Shown: positions 28,711 to 38,071 of the stretch, piece by piece
Position numbering within the stretch: the stretch's first letter is position 1
Layout: each line of letters starts with the position of its first letter
DNA from: Candidatus Thorarchaeota archaeon
GTDB lineage: Archaea > Asgardarchaeota > Thorarchaeia > Thorarchaeales > Thorarchaeaceae
Length of the DNA: 58,146 nucleotides
NCBI GenBank assembly: GCA_016839445.1
Contig: JAEOUG010000154.1
Location: forward strand, 1-58,146
Reading direction: 5' to 3'
Made by a program: the position numbers and the translations under genes
The notes under the pieces: model-generated
Databases searched by the model: none
Seen by the model: the letters and a program-made list of their open reading frames with translations, nothing else
Told to the model about the DNA's origin: nothing

Positions 28711-29139
28711 CTACGCCGAGTCTTGGTCGCGTTCATCCACTACGACCACTCGTACTTCTGGCTCGTCAGTACATTCAGTACACTGCCCCTCAACTGCGAT
28801 GACCTTGACCTTGATCTCATCCACTATGTCCCCAAAGGCCTGAACGAAATAGACTGCAGCTTCCTTCACTCCCCTCTCCCCTGCAGCGGTCAGACTGTAG
28901 ATTACCTGCCTTCCCTTTTTCCTGCCCTTGATGAGACGTCTGGACTTCAGCTCCTTCAAGGCAGGGTAGATGGTCCCTGGAGTTGGCTTCGAGCCGCGGC
29001 GCTCGGCTATCCTCTCAGCAATCTGCTGGCCATTCAGCTCCTGACCTCGAAGCTCCCATAGAATCTGAAACGTGAGCATCCCTCTCATGTCGCAGCAATC
29101 TGGCGGGCAGCAGGTGTCTACTTCAGAGGGGTCACTCAT
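28711..29139 (-). CDS. PadR-family transcriptional regulator with N-terminal CCPPDCC motif
   Basis: MSDPSEVDTCCPPDCCDMRGMLTFQILWELRGQELNGQQIAERIAERRGSKPTPGTIYPALKELKSRRLIKGRKKGRQVIYSLTAAG; start shortened from 29325 to Met at 29139. Confidence 0.88.
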   Translation of the reverse strand: MSDPSEVDTCCPPDCCDMRGMLTFQILWELRGQELNGQQIAERIAERRGSKPTPGTIYPALKELKSRRLIKGRKKGRQVIYSLTAAGERGVKEAAVYFVQAFGDIVDEIKVKVIAVEGQCTECTDEPEVRVVVVDERDQDSA

Positions 29140-29145
29140 GATTCG

Positions 29146-29205
29146 TATTGGATATCCGATACATTTAAGTATATATATCGGACACCCAATATTGGACATC
29201 CTATA
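29146..29205. promoter_or_regulatory. Three copies of a 16-bp operator-like element flanking a TATA-like box
   Basis: 29146 TATTGGATATCCGATA; 29176 TATCGGACACCCAATA (inverted orientation); 29190 TATTGGACATCCTATA; A/T-rich tttaagtatatatat between copies 1 and 2. Confidence 0.65.
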
Positions 29206-29219
29206 ACGTGGCGAGCGAA

Positions 29220-29381
29220 ATGACGAGAATGCGAGAAGAGCTGGAGTGTGCCGATGCACATGAGAGATGCCCCTCTGAGAAGCGACTGGAGGGTGACAGC
29301 AGCTGTTCAGGCTCACGGTGCACAAATGGAGCTCTGTGCAGTGGAGTGAGCTACTCTCTCGCTTCTAGGTTCGTTGTGTGA
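29220..29381 (+). CDS. Candidate Cys-rich small protein (53 aa), below ORF-track length cutoff
   Basis: MTRMREELECADAHERCPSEKRLEGDSSCSGSRCTNGALCSGVSYSLASRFVV*; 5 Cys; follows the operator region and precedes arsM. Confidence 0.4.
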   Translation: MTRMREELECADAHERCPSEKRLEGDSSCSGSRCTNGALCSGVSYSLASRFVV

Positions 29382-29410
29382 CGCCCACTGGATTGTACGG
29401 TAGTGATATC

Positions 29411-30193
29411 ATGACAAAGAAAGTCAGCGAAATGACCCCCGATGAGATCAAATCAGAGGTGAGAGCGGCGTACTCCCGTGTTGCCTCAAGAACAGAGTGC
29501 TGTGCTCCTGAGACCAAGGCTGGTTCCCAATGCTGTGGGAGCACACCTGAGGTGACTCAGAAGTCCCTGGCAGAGGCTCTCGGATATGAGGTGGACGGAT
29601 TGCCATCCTCATTGACTGAGTCGTTTGCGGGTTGCGGTAATCCTGTTGCCCTGGCCAGCTTGGAGGAAGGTGAGACCGTCCTGGATCTTGGCAGTGGAGC
29701 TGGATTGGATATGTTCGCGGCATCGAGAAGGGTGGGGCCTAGTGGTAGAGTCATTGGGGTTGATATGACCCCGGATATGATTGAGAAGGCTCGAGAGAAT
29801 GCCAAGAAGCTAGACATCACGAATGTGGACTTCCGACTAGGAGACATAGAGGACCTGCCAGTGGAGGATGAATCAGTTGATGTGGTGATCAGCAACTGCG
29901 TCATCAATCTCGCACCTGACAAGATGAGAGTATTCAGAGAGGCCTACAGGGTACTGAAGAACGGCGGCAGGATGTTCGTGTCTGACATTGTCCTCTCTAA
30001 GCCTCTGCCGAAGGACCTTCGTGATGAGGTCCTGACATACACAGGCTGCGTTGGTGGGGCCATTCTCGACGAGGAGTACTTGCAGATGATGAGAGACGCG
30101 GGTTTCCAAGACGTGGCAATCACTGGCAAGAGCCAGATTGGACCTTGGGGCACCTACAGCGCATACATCTCAGGCTCAAAGCGCACGAATTGA
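29411..30193 (+). CDS. arsM: Arsenite methyltransferase-like SAM-dependent methyltransferase
   Basis: TECCAPETKAGSQCCGS, GYEVDGLPSSLTESFAGCGNPVALASLEEGETVLDLGSGAGLDMFAASRRVG, ISNCVINLAPDK, YTGCVGGA; start shortened from 29378. Confidence 0.9.
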   Translation: MTKKVSEMTPDEIKSEVRAAYSRVASRTECCAPETKAGSQCCGSTPEVTQKSLAEALGYEVDGLPSSLTESFAGCGNPVALASLEEGETVLDLGSGAGLDMFAASRRVGPSGRVIGVDMTPDMIEKARENAKKLDITNVDFRLGDIEDLPVEDESVDVVISNCVINLAPDKMRVFREAYRVLKNGGRMFVSDIVLSKPLPKDLRDEVLTYTGCVGGAILDEEYLQMMRDAGFQDVAITGKSQIGPWGTYSAYISGSKRTN

Positions 30194-30204
30194 GGTTGGA
30201 ATGA

Positions 30205-31038
30205 ATGGCAGTAGACATCGAGATAGAGATGGGCACAAACCTCGTGAGCGTCCCAGTCTACGTGAATGGCTCAGGTCCGTTCATGTTTCACCTTGACACA
30301 GGGGCATCCAGAACCACTCTGACAACCAGACTGGCTGACGAACTTGGGCTTTCAACGTATGAAGGCTCTCGGACTGAAGCAAGGGGAGTTGGAGGCGGCA
30401 TCCCGGTTGAGTATGCTAGCGTGAGCAGTGTGAAGATTGGCGATTTGGATACTGGCAGCCAGGAGGTGTACGTTCTCGATCTTGATAGCATGATGGGCAG
30501 GCGTGAGGGTCGCGATGGCGTGCTTGGCCATAGCACACTCAAGGACTACACTCTGTCGCTCAGCTATGGTGAGAAGCGCCTTGAACTTGAGCGCACATTG
30601 AAATCGGACCGGAGCAAAGAGGTCATTTCAGACGATTGGGCGAGCTTTCATTATGTCCAAGACACGCACCTGGTTTCTTTGCCTGCAATCATAGATGGCT
30701 CTGACCCCATCGATCTTGTTGTCGACACTGGGGCCGGAAGCACTGTGTTCACGCCGGAACTTGTCGAACGACTCAAGATTGACGCCTTTCCTGTTCCCGG
30801 CATAGCACGTGGCGTTGGTGGTGATGTTGAGCTCAAGATGGCACGCGTCAAGAGCATAGAGGTAGGCTCGGCTAGGGTTGACGAAGCTCAGGTGGCAGTC
30901 GTAGATTTGAGTCGGGTCTCTCCAAAGGGCGCACTCATCGAGAATGGCATTCTGGGCTTCAATTTCCTGAGCCGCTTTGTGACGAGTCTTGACTATCCGA
31001 ATATGCTCTTTCGATTCAGACCATTGAGTCTTGAATGA
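30205..31038 (+). CDS. Tandem (two-domain) retropepsin-like aspartic protease
   Basis: Two DTG motifs: FHLDTGASRTTL (res 31) and LVVDTGAGSTVF (res 174); each followed by an ARGVGG segment and a GVLGHSTL / GILGFNFL psi-type motif. Confidence 0.85.
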   Translation: MAVDIEIEMGTNLVSVPVYVNGSGPFMFHLDTGASRTTLTTRLADELGLSTYEGSRTEARGVGGGIPVEYASVSSVKIGDLDTGSQEVYVLDLDSMMGRREGRDGVLGHSTLKDYTLSLSYGEKRLELERTLKSDRSKEVISDDWASFHYVQDTHLVSLPAIIDGSDPIDLVVDTGAGSTVFTPELVERLKIDAFPVPGIARGVGGDVELKMARVKSIEVGSARVDEAQVAVVDLSRVSPKGALIENGILGFNFLSRFVTSLDYPNMLFRFRPLSLE

Positions 31039-31931
31039 ATAGCCCTTCTATCAGCAGTGTGATAAGCAAGGAAGCTTCCTGTAGGAGGGTGAGTCCTATG
31101 AAGGAAGAGCAGTCATCTTACATCGGATACGATGGCACGAAGATGTTCATGCGCGCCTGGCTCCCGGATGATGCACCAAGAGCAGTCATACTGGGAATCC
31201 ACGGACTCGGGTCGCACAGCGGGCTCCTCTCACACATGGCTGAGCAGTTTGTGCAGAGAGGGTATGCCTTCCATGCGCCTGATCTTCGTGGTTTTGGCCA
31301 GTTTGAGGGACGAAAAGGACATGTCGAGAGCTTCGCAGAGTATGATGAGGACCTGCACTGCATCGTTCAGGACCTCAAAGAAGTGTACCCTGATGAGAAG
31401 CTCTTCATGTATGGCCACTCCTTGGGAGCAGTGCATGCCCTTCTCTACTCCATCAAGTATCCTGGTGTGTTGGACGGGGCCATTGTGCCTGGCACTGCGG
31501 TTACAGAGCGTCTCAAAGTGAGTTCGGTAACCAGGGCTCTTGGAAAGCTGCTTTCGGCGCTTAATGTCAAGACCTACATCGACAATGGTTTGGATCTCTC
31601 TCTGCTTGCTAGGAATCAAGAAGTCGTTGAGAGGAACCAGAATGACCCGTTACGATGGGACAAGGTCACACCAAGATTCGCCATTGAAGGCCTGAATACA
31701 GCTAAGAGGCTTTTCAACTCAGGAGCCGAGGTGCGCGTTCCTCTCATCATGCAACAGGGTGGGGAGGACATGATTCTGATTCCTGATAAGAACAAGGAAT
31801 TCTTCGACACCATTGCTTCGAAAGACAAGACGTGGAAGCTTTACCCAACGTTATACCACGAACCCTTCTTCGACCCTGGCGGGGAGGAGCTCCTCAAAGA
31901 CATGTTCTCGTGGATTGATGAACGAGTCTAG
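31035..31931 (+). CDS. Alpha/beta hydrolase, monoacylglycerol lipase-like
   Basis: ILGIHGLGSHSG, DLRGFGQFEGRKGHVESFAEYDEDL, MYGHSLGAVHAL; ATGA overlap with upstream gene; likely start 31098. Confidence 0.9.
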   Translation: MNSPSISSVISKEASCRRVSPMKEEQSSYIGYDGTKMFMRAWLPDDAPRAVILGIHGLGSHSGLLSHMAEQFVQRGYAFHAPDLRGFGQFEGRKGHVESFAEYDEDLHCIVQDLKEVYPDEKLFMYGHSLGAVHALLYSIKYPGVLDGAIVPGTAVTERLKVSSVTRALGKLLSALNVKTYIDNGLDLSLLARNQEVVERNQNDPLRWDKVTPRFAIEGLNTAKRLFNSGAEVRVPLIMQQGGEDMILIPDKNKEFFDTIASKDKTWKLYPTLYHEPFFDPGGEELLKDMFSWIDERV

Positions 31932-32058
31932 GGGGTCCGAGTTCCCTCATGGTGCACGAGTGAAACTAGAGCAATGCTTTTATGCGCCATGAAGACTCGG
32001 GGCCTCCAGCGGTGGAGAATGGACAGAAGGTCCTATATCCAATCGAGAGTGACATTGC

Positions 32059-33972
32059 ATGAACCGATTCCACAAACTATCTTCAATACTCATCCTTCTA
32101 TTCATCTTGGCCGGCACTGCAGCACCTGCGGTGTTCAACGGCGGCTTGGATCCTGCAATACAGCCCATAAACACTCACCAAACCTCTGCCACCAACTATC
32201 AGGTGTCCATCTACAACCTGAATGAACTGATGGCTTTCAATGATGATGACTTCCGGTTTGTAGTCAAGAACGGCACCGTGGCGCTGAACAACGCATGGGT
32301 GCGACTCTACGACAATGCTACTCTCACCCTTGAGTATCAGGGATTCACTGATGGGAACGGAAACGTGACTTTCAGCAACGTCGATCCCGGCACCTACAAG
32401 TGGAACATATCACATCCCCTGGCAACAGGGACTCCTGACGCCACCGGATTCATCGTGTCTGATGGCCCGGAAGCGTTCGTCAACTACATCTTCGGGAACG
32501 TGGACTGGCAGAACGATGATGATGACTTCGATATCACAGTTCGCGATATCCGGGGTCGTTTGGCGTACAATCTCAACCTCTCAATTACCAATCAGACAGA
32601 CGGTAGTCTCTATGATCAAGTCGTGCTGACTGATGGCACAGAGAGCTTCATGGACATGCCCGAGGGAATGTATGACTGGGAGCTCTCGGTCTTGTACGAT
32701 CCTGAGTACGCGGGCTATGTACTAGATTCTGGCTCTCTTGAGTCAAATGGTACACAGAGGCTTGCGTTGAGCCGAATCGGCCCTATCACTGGAAATCCGG
32801 ACTACTACGATCTTGAGGTGTTCACATACTTCGAAACCAGCCTGGTTCCGATTGTGGGCGCCACGGTGGAAGTCACACACAAGAACGGGACGGTCATTGG
32901 GACAAAGATCACGCCGGTCAATGGTAGTGTTCTCTTCGTGGACCTTCCTGTGGCCTTCATCAACTGGACTATAACATACTTGGGGCTGCCTGTTGGCGAG
33001 GGTAGTTACTATCGCGACTTGACTGATGTTTCAGCCGACGTGCGAGACCCAATCATTACAGGCCCGGGAGATCAGGAGTATCTGCTCTGGGAAGAGAACG
33101 TTACGATCACTTGGCATGTTGAGGACGAGTACCCAGACTCTCTCAGTGTCTTCGTTGACAATGAACTGAGCCTGAGCACTGGGTGGGTGAACGCAACATA
33201 CGACTTCGTCTACAACGTGAGTCACTACTTCGATGAGTTTGCGATTGGCGTATACGAAGTGAAACTGGTAGCGATTGATGAGAACTTCAACTCCGCAGAA
33301 GATATTATTCAAGTGAGAATCTACGAGAACATCACACCTGTCATTGAAGGGCCTGAACCCTTCGAGTTCTATTTCACTGAAACTGGCCACAGCCTTCAGT
33401 GGAACATAACTGATGACTACCCCGATGCATATGTAGTACTTCAAAATGGAACTGACTTCGAGAGCGGCGACATTGACCCGGATGAGCCCGTCGTCACAAT
33501 CAGCCTGAATCGGCTGGCTGTGGGAGTTCACAACTTCTCACTGACTGTGAATGACACTTCGGGCAACTCGGCCAGTCATTGGGTTAACGTCACAGTGATT
33601 GGCGATACCACTCTCCCAGTCATCGTCTTCGAGCCTGGTGATGTGTACTACGCCAGAGGTGACACGAACATCATAAGGAATTGGACAATCACAGACGACT
33701 CCAAGGATTACTACACAATCACTGTGGACAACGTGCTCATTGTCAATGCCACGTGGGTTACGAGCAGGATAGAGTTTGACTTCTCTGGCCTCTCAACGGG
33801 CGTCCACACGGTGAACCTCACCGTTTACGATCTTGGAGGCAACTCAGTCTCATCTATTGTCACCGTTCGAGTGTCTATTCCCACTGTACAGAGGTACTTG
33901 ACTGCAATCGGCGTCGGTGCGGCTATCCTTATTGGCGTCGCTGTGCTGTTTTGGTTCGTCAAGTATAGGTAG
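32059..33972 (+). CDS. Secreted surface protein with Ig/beta-sandwich-like repeats and C-terminal TM anchor
   Basis: N-terminal signal (LSSILILLFILAGTAAPA), many N-x-S/T sequons, repeated VxITWHVEDEYPDS / LQWNITDDYPDA / RNWTITDDSKD units, C-terminal TM + KYR. Confidence 0.8.
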   Translation: MNRFHKLSSILILLFILAGTAAPAVFNGGLDPAIQPINTHQTSATNYQVSIYNLNELMAFNDDDFRFVVKNGTVALNNAWVRLYDNATLTLEYQGFTDGNGNVTFSNVDPGTYKWNISHPLATGTPDATGFIVSDGPEAFVNYIFGNVDWQNDDDDFDITVRDIRGRLAYNLNLSITNQTDGSLYDQVVLTDGTESFMDMPEGMYDWELSVLYDPEYAGYVLDSGSLESNGTQRLALSRIGPITGNPDYYDLEVFTYFETSLVPIVGATVEVTHKNGTVIGTKITPVNGSVLFVDLPVAFINWTITYLGLPVGEGSYYRDLTDVSADVRDPIITGPGDQEYLLWEENVTITWHVEDEYPDSLSVFVDNELSLSTGWVNATYDFVYNVSHYFDEFAIGVYEVKLVAIDENFNSAEDIIQVRIYENITPVIEGPEPFEFYFTETGHSLQWNITDDYPDAYVVLQNGTDFESGDIDPDEPVVTISLNRLAVGVHNFSLTVNDTSGNSASHWVNVTVIGDTTLPVIVFEPGDVYYARGDTNIIRNWTITDDSKDYYTITVDNVLIVNATWVTSRIEFDFSGLSTGVHTVNLTVYDLGGNSVSSIVTVRVSIPTVQRYLTAIGVGAAILIGVAVLFWFVKYR

Positions 33973-33973
33973 G

Positions 33974-34007
33974 AAGGCTGGCGTGCCAAGGGCCGTCAGC
34001 CTTTTAT
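33974..34007 (+). terminator. Terminator-like hairpin
   Basis: AAGGCTG...CAGCCTT followed by TTTAT after stop of the surface-protein gene. Confidence 0.5.
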
Positions 34008-34056
34008 CTCCTGTCGAGGAGCCGACCAAGTCTGGTCAACGAACTGGTGATGATTC

Positions 34057-35364
34057 ATGGAGAAACATGTGACCTATGTCAAAATGAGAGAGATACTCGA
34101 AGGGAGATTCACGGGCCAGAGAGTCAACCTTCGTGGCTGGGTTCACAGAATCCGGAAGCAGAAGAAGATGGTATTCGTGCTTCTGAGGGACTCCACAGGT
34201 GTTGTTCAGACAGTGATAAAGAAGTCCGCGGTCAGCGAAGAAAGCCACTCAGACGCCGAGAAGATGTTAATCGAGTCTCTAGTGACTATGGCCGGGACTG
34301 TGAAGGAAGATGAGAGAGCTGAAGGCGGATATGAGGTCCAAGTGGACGAATTCAAGGTCCTTCACTTCGCAGAGGAGTTTCCCATAACCGAACACCAGAG
34401 CACTGAGTTCCTCAACGACATGCGGCACCTCTGGATGAGGTCAAGGAAGCTGACCAACGTCTTGAAGGTCAGAGATGAGGTGTTTCGTTCTGCGAGGGAG
34501 TATCTGAGAAACCAAGGCTTCTATGAAACCACATCTCCAATGTTTGTGTCAACCATGGGAGAGGAGGGCTCTGACCTCTTCGAGGTTGAGTACTTCGGGA
34601 AGAAGGTCTACTTGACACAGACCAGTCAGATGCACTTGGAGCCACAGCTCTTCGCAATGGAGAACGTGTTCATCTTGGCTCCTTCGTTCAGGGCTGAGAA
34701 GTCCAGAACACGCAAACATGTGACTGAGTACTGGCATCTGGAGGTGGAGGAGTCTTGGTGCGACCACGAGTGCAACCTCAAGAGGCAGGAAGGCCTCATA
34801 GCTCATATGTGTCACTCTGTTGCCAAGAACCGTCTGGCCGAACTAACGGAGCTGGAAGCTGATATTGACAGGCTTCTGGAGGTCAAGCCGCCATTCGACA
34901 GGATGACGTACACTGAGGCCATCGAGATATGTCAAGAGAAGGGCCTGGAGATTGAGTGGGGCCAGGATTTGCGGACTGAGGCTGAGCACCTGCTAACTGA
35001 CGATCGTGACAGATTTCTCTTCGTCGAATACTACCCCAAGGGCATCAAATCGTTCTACATGAAGCACAACGATGAAGACCCCCGTACCTACAAGAACAAC
35101 GATCTTCTCGCGCCCCGTGGCTACGGAGAGATGATTGGAGCGAGCGAGAGAGAAACCGACGTCAATCGGATAATCGAGAATCTGAAACGAATCGGTGACG
35201 ATCCTGCGAAGTATCAGTGGTATCTCGACATCCGAAGGTATGGGAGCGTTCCGCACTCTGGGTTCGGAGTCGGCATAGACCGGCTGATCATGTGGATGCT
35301 GGAGCTCGAGCACATCCGTGATAGCATACCCTTCCCGCGAACAGTAACTCGGACATTCCCCTAG
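34057..35364 (+). CDS. asnS: Asparaginyl-tRNA synthetase (class IIb)
   Basis: VNLRGWVHRIRKQKKMVFVLLRDSTG, TSPMFVSTMGEEGSDLFEVEYFGKKVYLTQTSQ, FRAEKSRTRKHVTEYWHLEVE, SGFGVGIDRLIMWML. Confidence 0.88.
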   Translation: MEKHVTYVKMREILEGRFTGQRVNLRGWVHRIRKQKKMVFVLLRDSTGVVQTVIKKSAVSEESHSDAEKMLIESLVTMAGTVKEDERAEGGYEVQVDEFKVLHFAEEFPITEHQSTEFLNDMRHLWMRSRKLTNVLKVRDEVFRSAREYLRNQGFYETTSPMFVSTMGEEGSDLFEVEYFGKKVYLTQTSQMHLEPQLFAMENVFILAPSFRAEKSRTRKHVTEYWHLEVEESWCDHECNLKRQEGLIAHMCHSVAKNRLAELTELEADIDRLLEVKPPFDRMTYTEAIEICQEKGLEIEWGQDLRTEAEHLLTDDRDRFLFVEYYPKGIKSFYMKHNDEDPRTYKNNDLLAPRGYGEMIGASERETDVNRIIENLKRIGDDPAKYQWYLDIRRYGSVPHSGFGVGIDRLIMWMLELEHIRDSIPFPRTVTRTFP

Positions 35365-38015
35365 TGCTCTCGAAATCTCTATATCAATTGCTTGCGATAT
35401 TCTTCCGGGAACCTCGGTTCTCGCTTGGTGAGGTGTATCGCGTGAGAGGAATTGGGGTAGCGCGGCTGAGTGCAGCTGTCCTAGCTTTCATGGTTGTGTG
35501 GTTCCAGTTCGGAGCCGCTGTTGATGCACAGGTCTACCTTGACCCAGTGGACCTGCTTATTATCGCACATGAGGACTTCCTGCCGGAGTTGGAGCGGCTT
35601 GCTGAATGGAAGAACAGCACAGGCGTCCCTACCGCACTGGTTTCGTGGCAGTCTCTGGTGTCGGACTACTCAGAAGGGGACTGGCCTGAACGCATCAAAC
35701 GTGGAATCAAGTTCTGGCATGAGAGCCGTAGAGTGAAGTACGTCATGCTTGTCGGGGATGCAGACATGCTCCCTGTTCGTTACATCACCCTGGACTGGGG
35801 TGCACACACACCGGACCCTGACCATCTTCCTGCCTCGGACTTTGTGTTCAGCGCCTCGGATCTCTACTACGCTGACCTATACAATGCAAGCGAAGACTTC
35901 GATGATTGGGACTATGACAAGAACGGGTTCTATGGCGAGTTGTGGGGCGCAAACAACCTGGCAGCCCTCGGCCCCATCAACCACGACCGGATCGACATGT
36001 ATCCTGATGTTGCCCTGGGCCGAGTGCCAGCATCCAGTACATTCCAAGTGGCGAACTTCGTTGAGAAGGTGATCTCCTACGAAACGAATGTGAATGACGC
36101 CGTTCAGCACTGGCTGAAGAACTGCCTGCTTATTGCAGAGGGAGTCGATGACTTGGGCCACTACGATCACACTGACGACATTGAGAGCAAGCTCGTCGCC
36201 GCTGGATTTAGTGTGATGAAGTACTGCGACGTTGACAACAGCAATCGGCCTCGACCTTCTCACATTCGGCCTGACTGGGTCATCATCAACAACGAACTGG
36301 GATATGGGAAGGGTCTTCTGAGCTTCGCAGGTCACGGAAACAGGCTATATGCACCATCGTACGGCGAATACGGGTCTGACTATAACATATATGTCTCACA
36401 AGCTGACGGGTCCTCATTCAATGAATCCAAGCGAATCGACTACCACTTCTGCCAAGGCCTTCTCGGTACCCCGGCTGTCGGCGACTATGACGGAGATAGC
36501 GACACTGATGTCCTCTTCATTCAGCTGAACGGTACTGTCTGGACTGCAAAGACCCAGCCATCTGGTCTTCTCTGGGGCGACTTTCATGTTGACTTGAGTC
36601 CTCACTTCGCAGCCACGACCGGGTATCCTCTTGTGGCCGATGTCACAGGTGATCTGAAAGCTGATCTTATTCAGTTCAATCGAACATCTGGTGAGGTCTA
36701 TGTGTCCATCTCGTGGGGGTACACCTTTGACCCAGTCCAGGTGTGGTCTCTCGACTTCTGCGTTGGGTCACACTCGTGTTTTGTAGGCGACTTCAATGGT
36801 GATGCGATTTCAGACATCGGGTATCGCCATGGGCCAGACATCTACGTTTCCTTGTCACACGGAACCGGCTTCATGGGGAAGAATCCTTGGCTTACTGGAC
36901 CGATTACCGATGCAGCGATTGTTGTAGGCGACTACAATGGGGACGCAAACGATGACCTTGCTTTCGTCAACGTGACGAGTGGGAACGTGTTTGTGGCCAC
37001 GTCAAATGGTCAGCAATTCGCTTTCAACTCAAGCTATAGCTTCTCCGCTCTCTGTCCCGGCGACATCTCCTATGGTGCCGTCGTCGATTCGGGTGATTTC
37101 TGGGGTGACGGCACTGACGACCTAGTCGTTTTCCTCCGAGACTCACGGATTGGCGGCACTCGCACCGTTGGTGAGGATACACTCTTCGAACGCGGTGATG
37201 TCTATGTGCTTTCGACCGACTCGTATGGTTTCTGTGCTGGAGGGATCTGGAATGACAACTTCTGTGTCGAGTCAGTCATTCCGGCTGTGGGCGATTTCAA
37301 TCACGATGCAGCTGAAGACATCATCGCATTCCACAGAGTTCCAGGGGCTGCGCCGTTTGCTTCTCTCAATAACAAGGAAAAGTATCCCATCGTCTTCGCA
37401 GCCTCTTGTAGTACAGGTGAGTATGCCATTATCCCACCTTGGCATGAGTATAGGACCGTCACAGGGGGGACTCAATCAGGCACCAATGACGGCACGATAT
37501 TTCCGACGAGCCTGTTCCAAGGAATGGATCTCATGGTCCCTCCTGCTCCGGACCCGCTCCAACCGTATGATGTCCTCTGCATAGCTGAGCAGTTCCTTGT
37601 CCATGACAATGAGAGTGGCGCTGTGGCATACATAGGAGGAGTCGAGGTGCTTCAGGGGGCATGTATGGATCTGAACCGGCTCTTTGTGGAATCCTACACC
37701 AGCGGGGAGAACATACTCGGAAACATGTGGAACGATGCACTTGAGGGCTTTCTCACCGCCAATAGCTACGGACACGGCGAGCAGCTCCTCTATTCAACTG
37801 GCTGGAGTGACGTTGCCAGCTACCATCACCCGTCGAAGATGATGCTCTTTGGAGACCCGTCTCTTCGTGTCTTTAGTGCTCCGGAGCCCACAACTCCGCC
37901 AATCGGCACAATCCCTCCTGTTCACATCGTCATCATAGGTGGAGGCATTGCCGCTGGTCTGGGCGTAATTGTGTATGTAAGACGTATCCGGAACCTCCCG
38001 CTTATCAGAAGGTAG
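35364..38015 (+). CDS. Membrane-anchored gingipain-like (C25) cysteine peptidase with internal FG-GAP-type propeller
   Basis: DLLIIAHEDFLPELERLAEWKNSTGVPTALV, YVMLVGDADMLPVRY, ALGRVPASS, LSFAGHG (His), VFAASCSTGEY (Cys); repeats GDYDGDSDTDVLF, ADVTGDLKADLIQF, GDFNGDAISDIG, GDYNGDANDDLAF; C-terminal TM. True start may be downstream of 35364. Confidence 0.85.
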   Translation: MLSKSLYQLLAIFFREPRFSLGEVYRVRGIGVARLSAAVLAFMVVWFQFGAAVDAQVYLDPVDLLIIAHEDFLPELERLAEWKNSTGVPTALVSWQSLVSDYSEGDWPERIKRGIKFWHESRRVKYVMLVGDADMLPVRYITLDWGAHTPDPDHLPASDFVFSASDLYYADLYNASEDFDDWDYDKNGFYGELWGANNLAALGPINHDRIDMYPDVALGRVPASSTFQVANFVEKVISYETNVNDAVQHWLKNCLLIAEGVDDLGHYDHTDDIESKLVAAGFSVMKYCDVDNSNRPRPSHIRPDWVIINNELGYGKGLLSFAGHGNRLYAPSYGEYGSDYNIYVSQADGSSFNESKRIDYHFCQGLLGTPAVGDYDGDSDTDVLFIQLNGTVWTAKTQPSGLLWGDFHVDLSPHFAATTGYPLVADVTGDLKADLIQFNRTSGEVYVSISWGYTFDPVQVWSLDFCVGSHSCFVGDFNGDAISDIGYRHGPDIYVSLSHGTGFMGKNPWLTGPITDAAIVVGDYNGDANDDLAFVNVTSGNVFVATSNGQQFAFNSSYSFSALCPGDISYGAVVDSGDFWGDGTDDLVVFLRDSRIGGTRTVGEDTLFERGDVYVLSTDSYGFCAGGIWNDNFCVESVIPAVGDFNHDAAEDIIAFHRVPGAAPFASLNNKEKYPIVFAASCSTGEYAIIPPWHEYRTVTGGTQSGTNDGTIFPTSLFQGMDLMVPPAPDPLQPYDVLCIAEQFLVHDNESGAVAYIGGVEVLQGACMDLNRLFVESYTSGENILGNMWNDALEGFLTANSYGHGEQLLYSTGWSDVASYHHPSKMMLFGDPSLRVFSAPEPTTPPIGTIPPVHIVIIGGGIAAGLGVIVYVRRIRNLPLIRR

Positions 38016-38071
38016 AAAAGGAGCATGTCTGTACAGGCCCAAAGTGACATCCCGATGGGAGGCCTATTAGT

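Noticed and set aside
29140-29325. 46-aa... N-terminal extension of the PadR ORF (start 29325)
   Set aside because: It would cross the operator array and TATA-like box; Met at 29139 gives a normal PadR start, so the longer start is unlikely.
33031-33531. 166-aa minus-strand ORF
   Set aside because: Antisense to the surface-protein repeats; shadow of a repetitive coding region.
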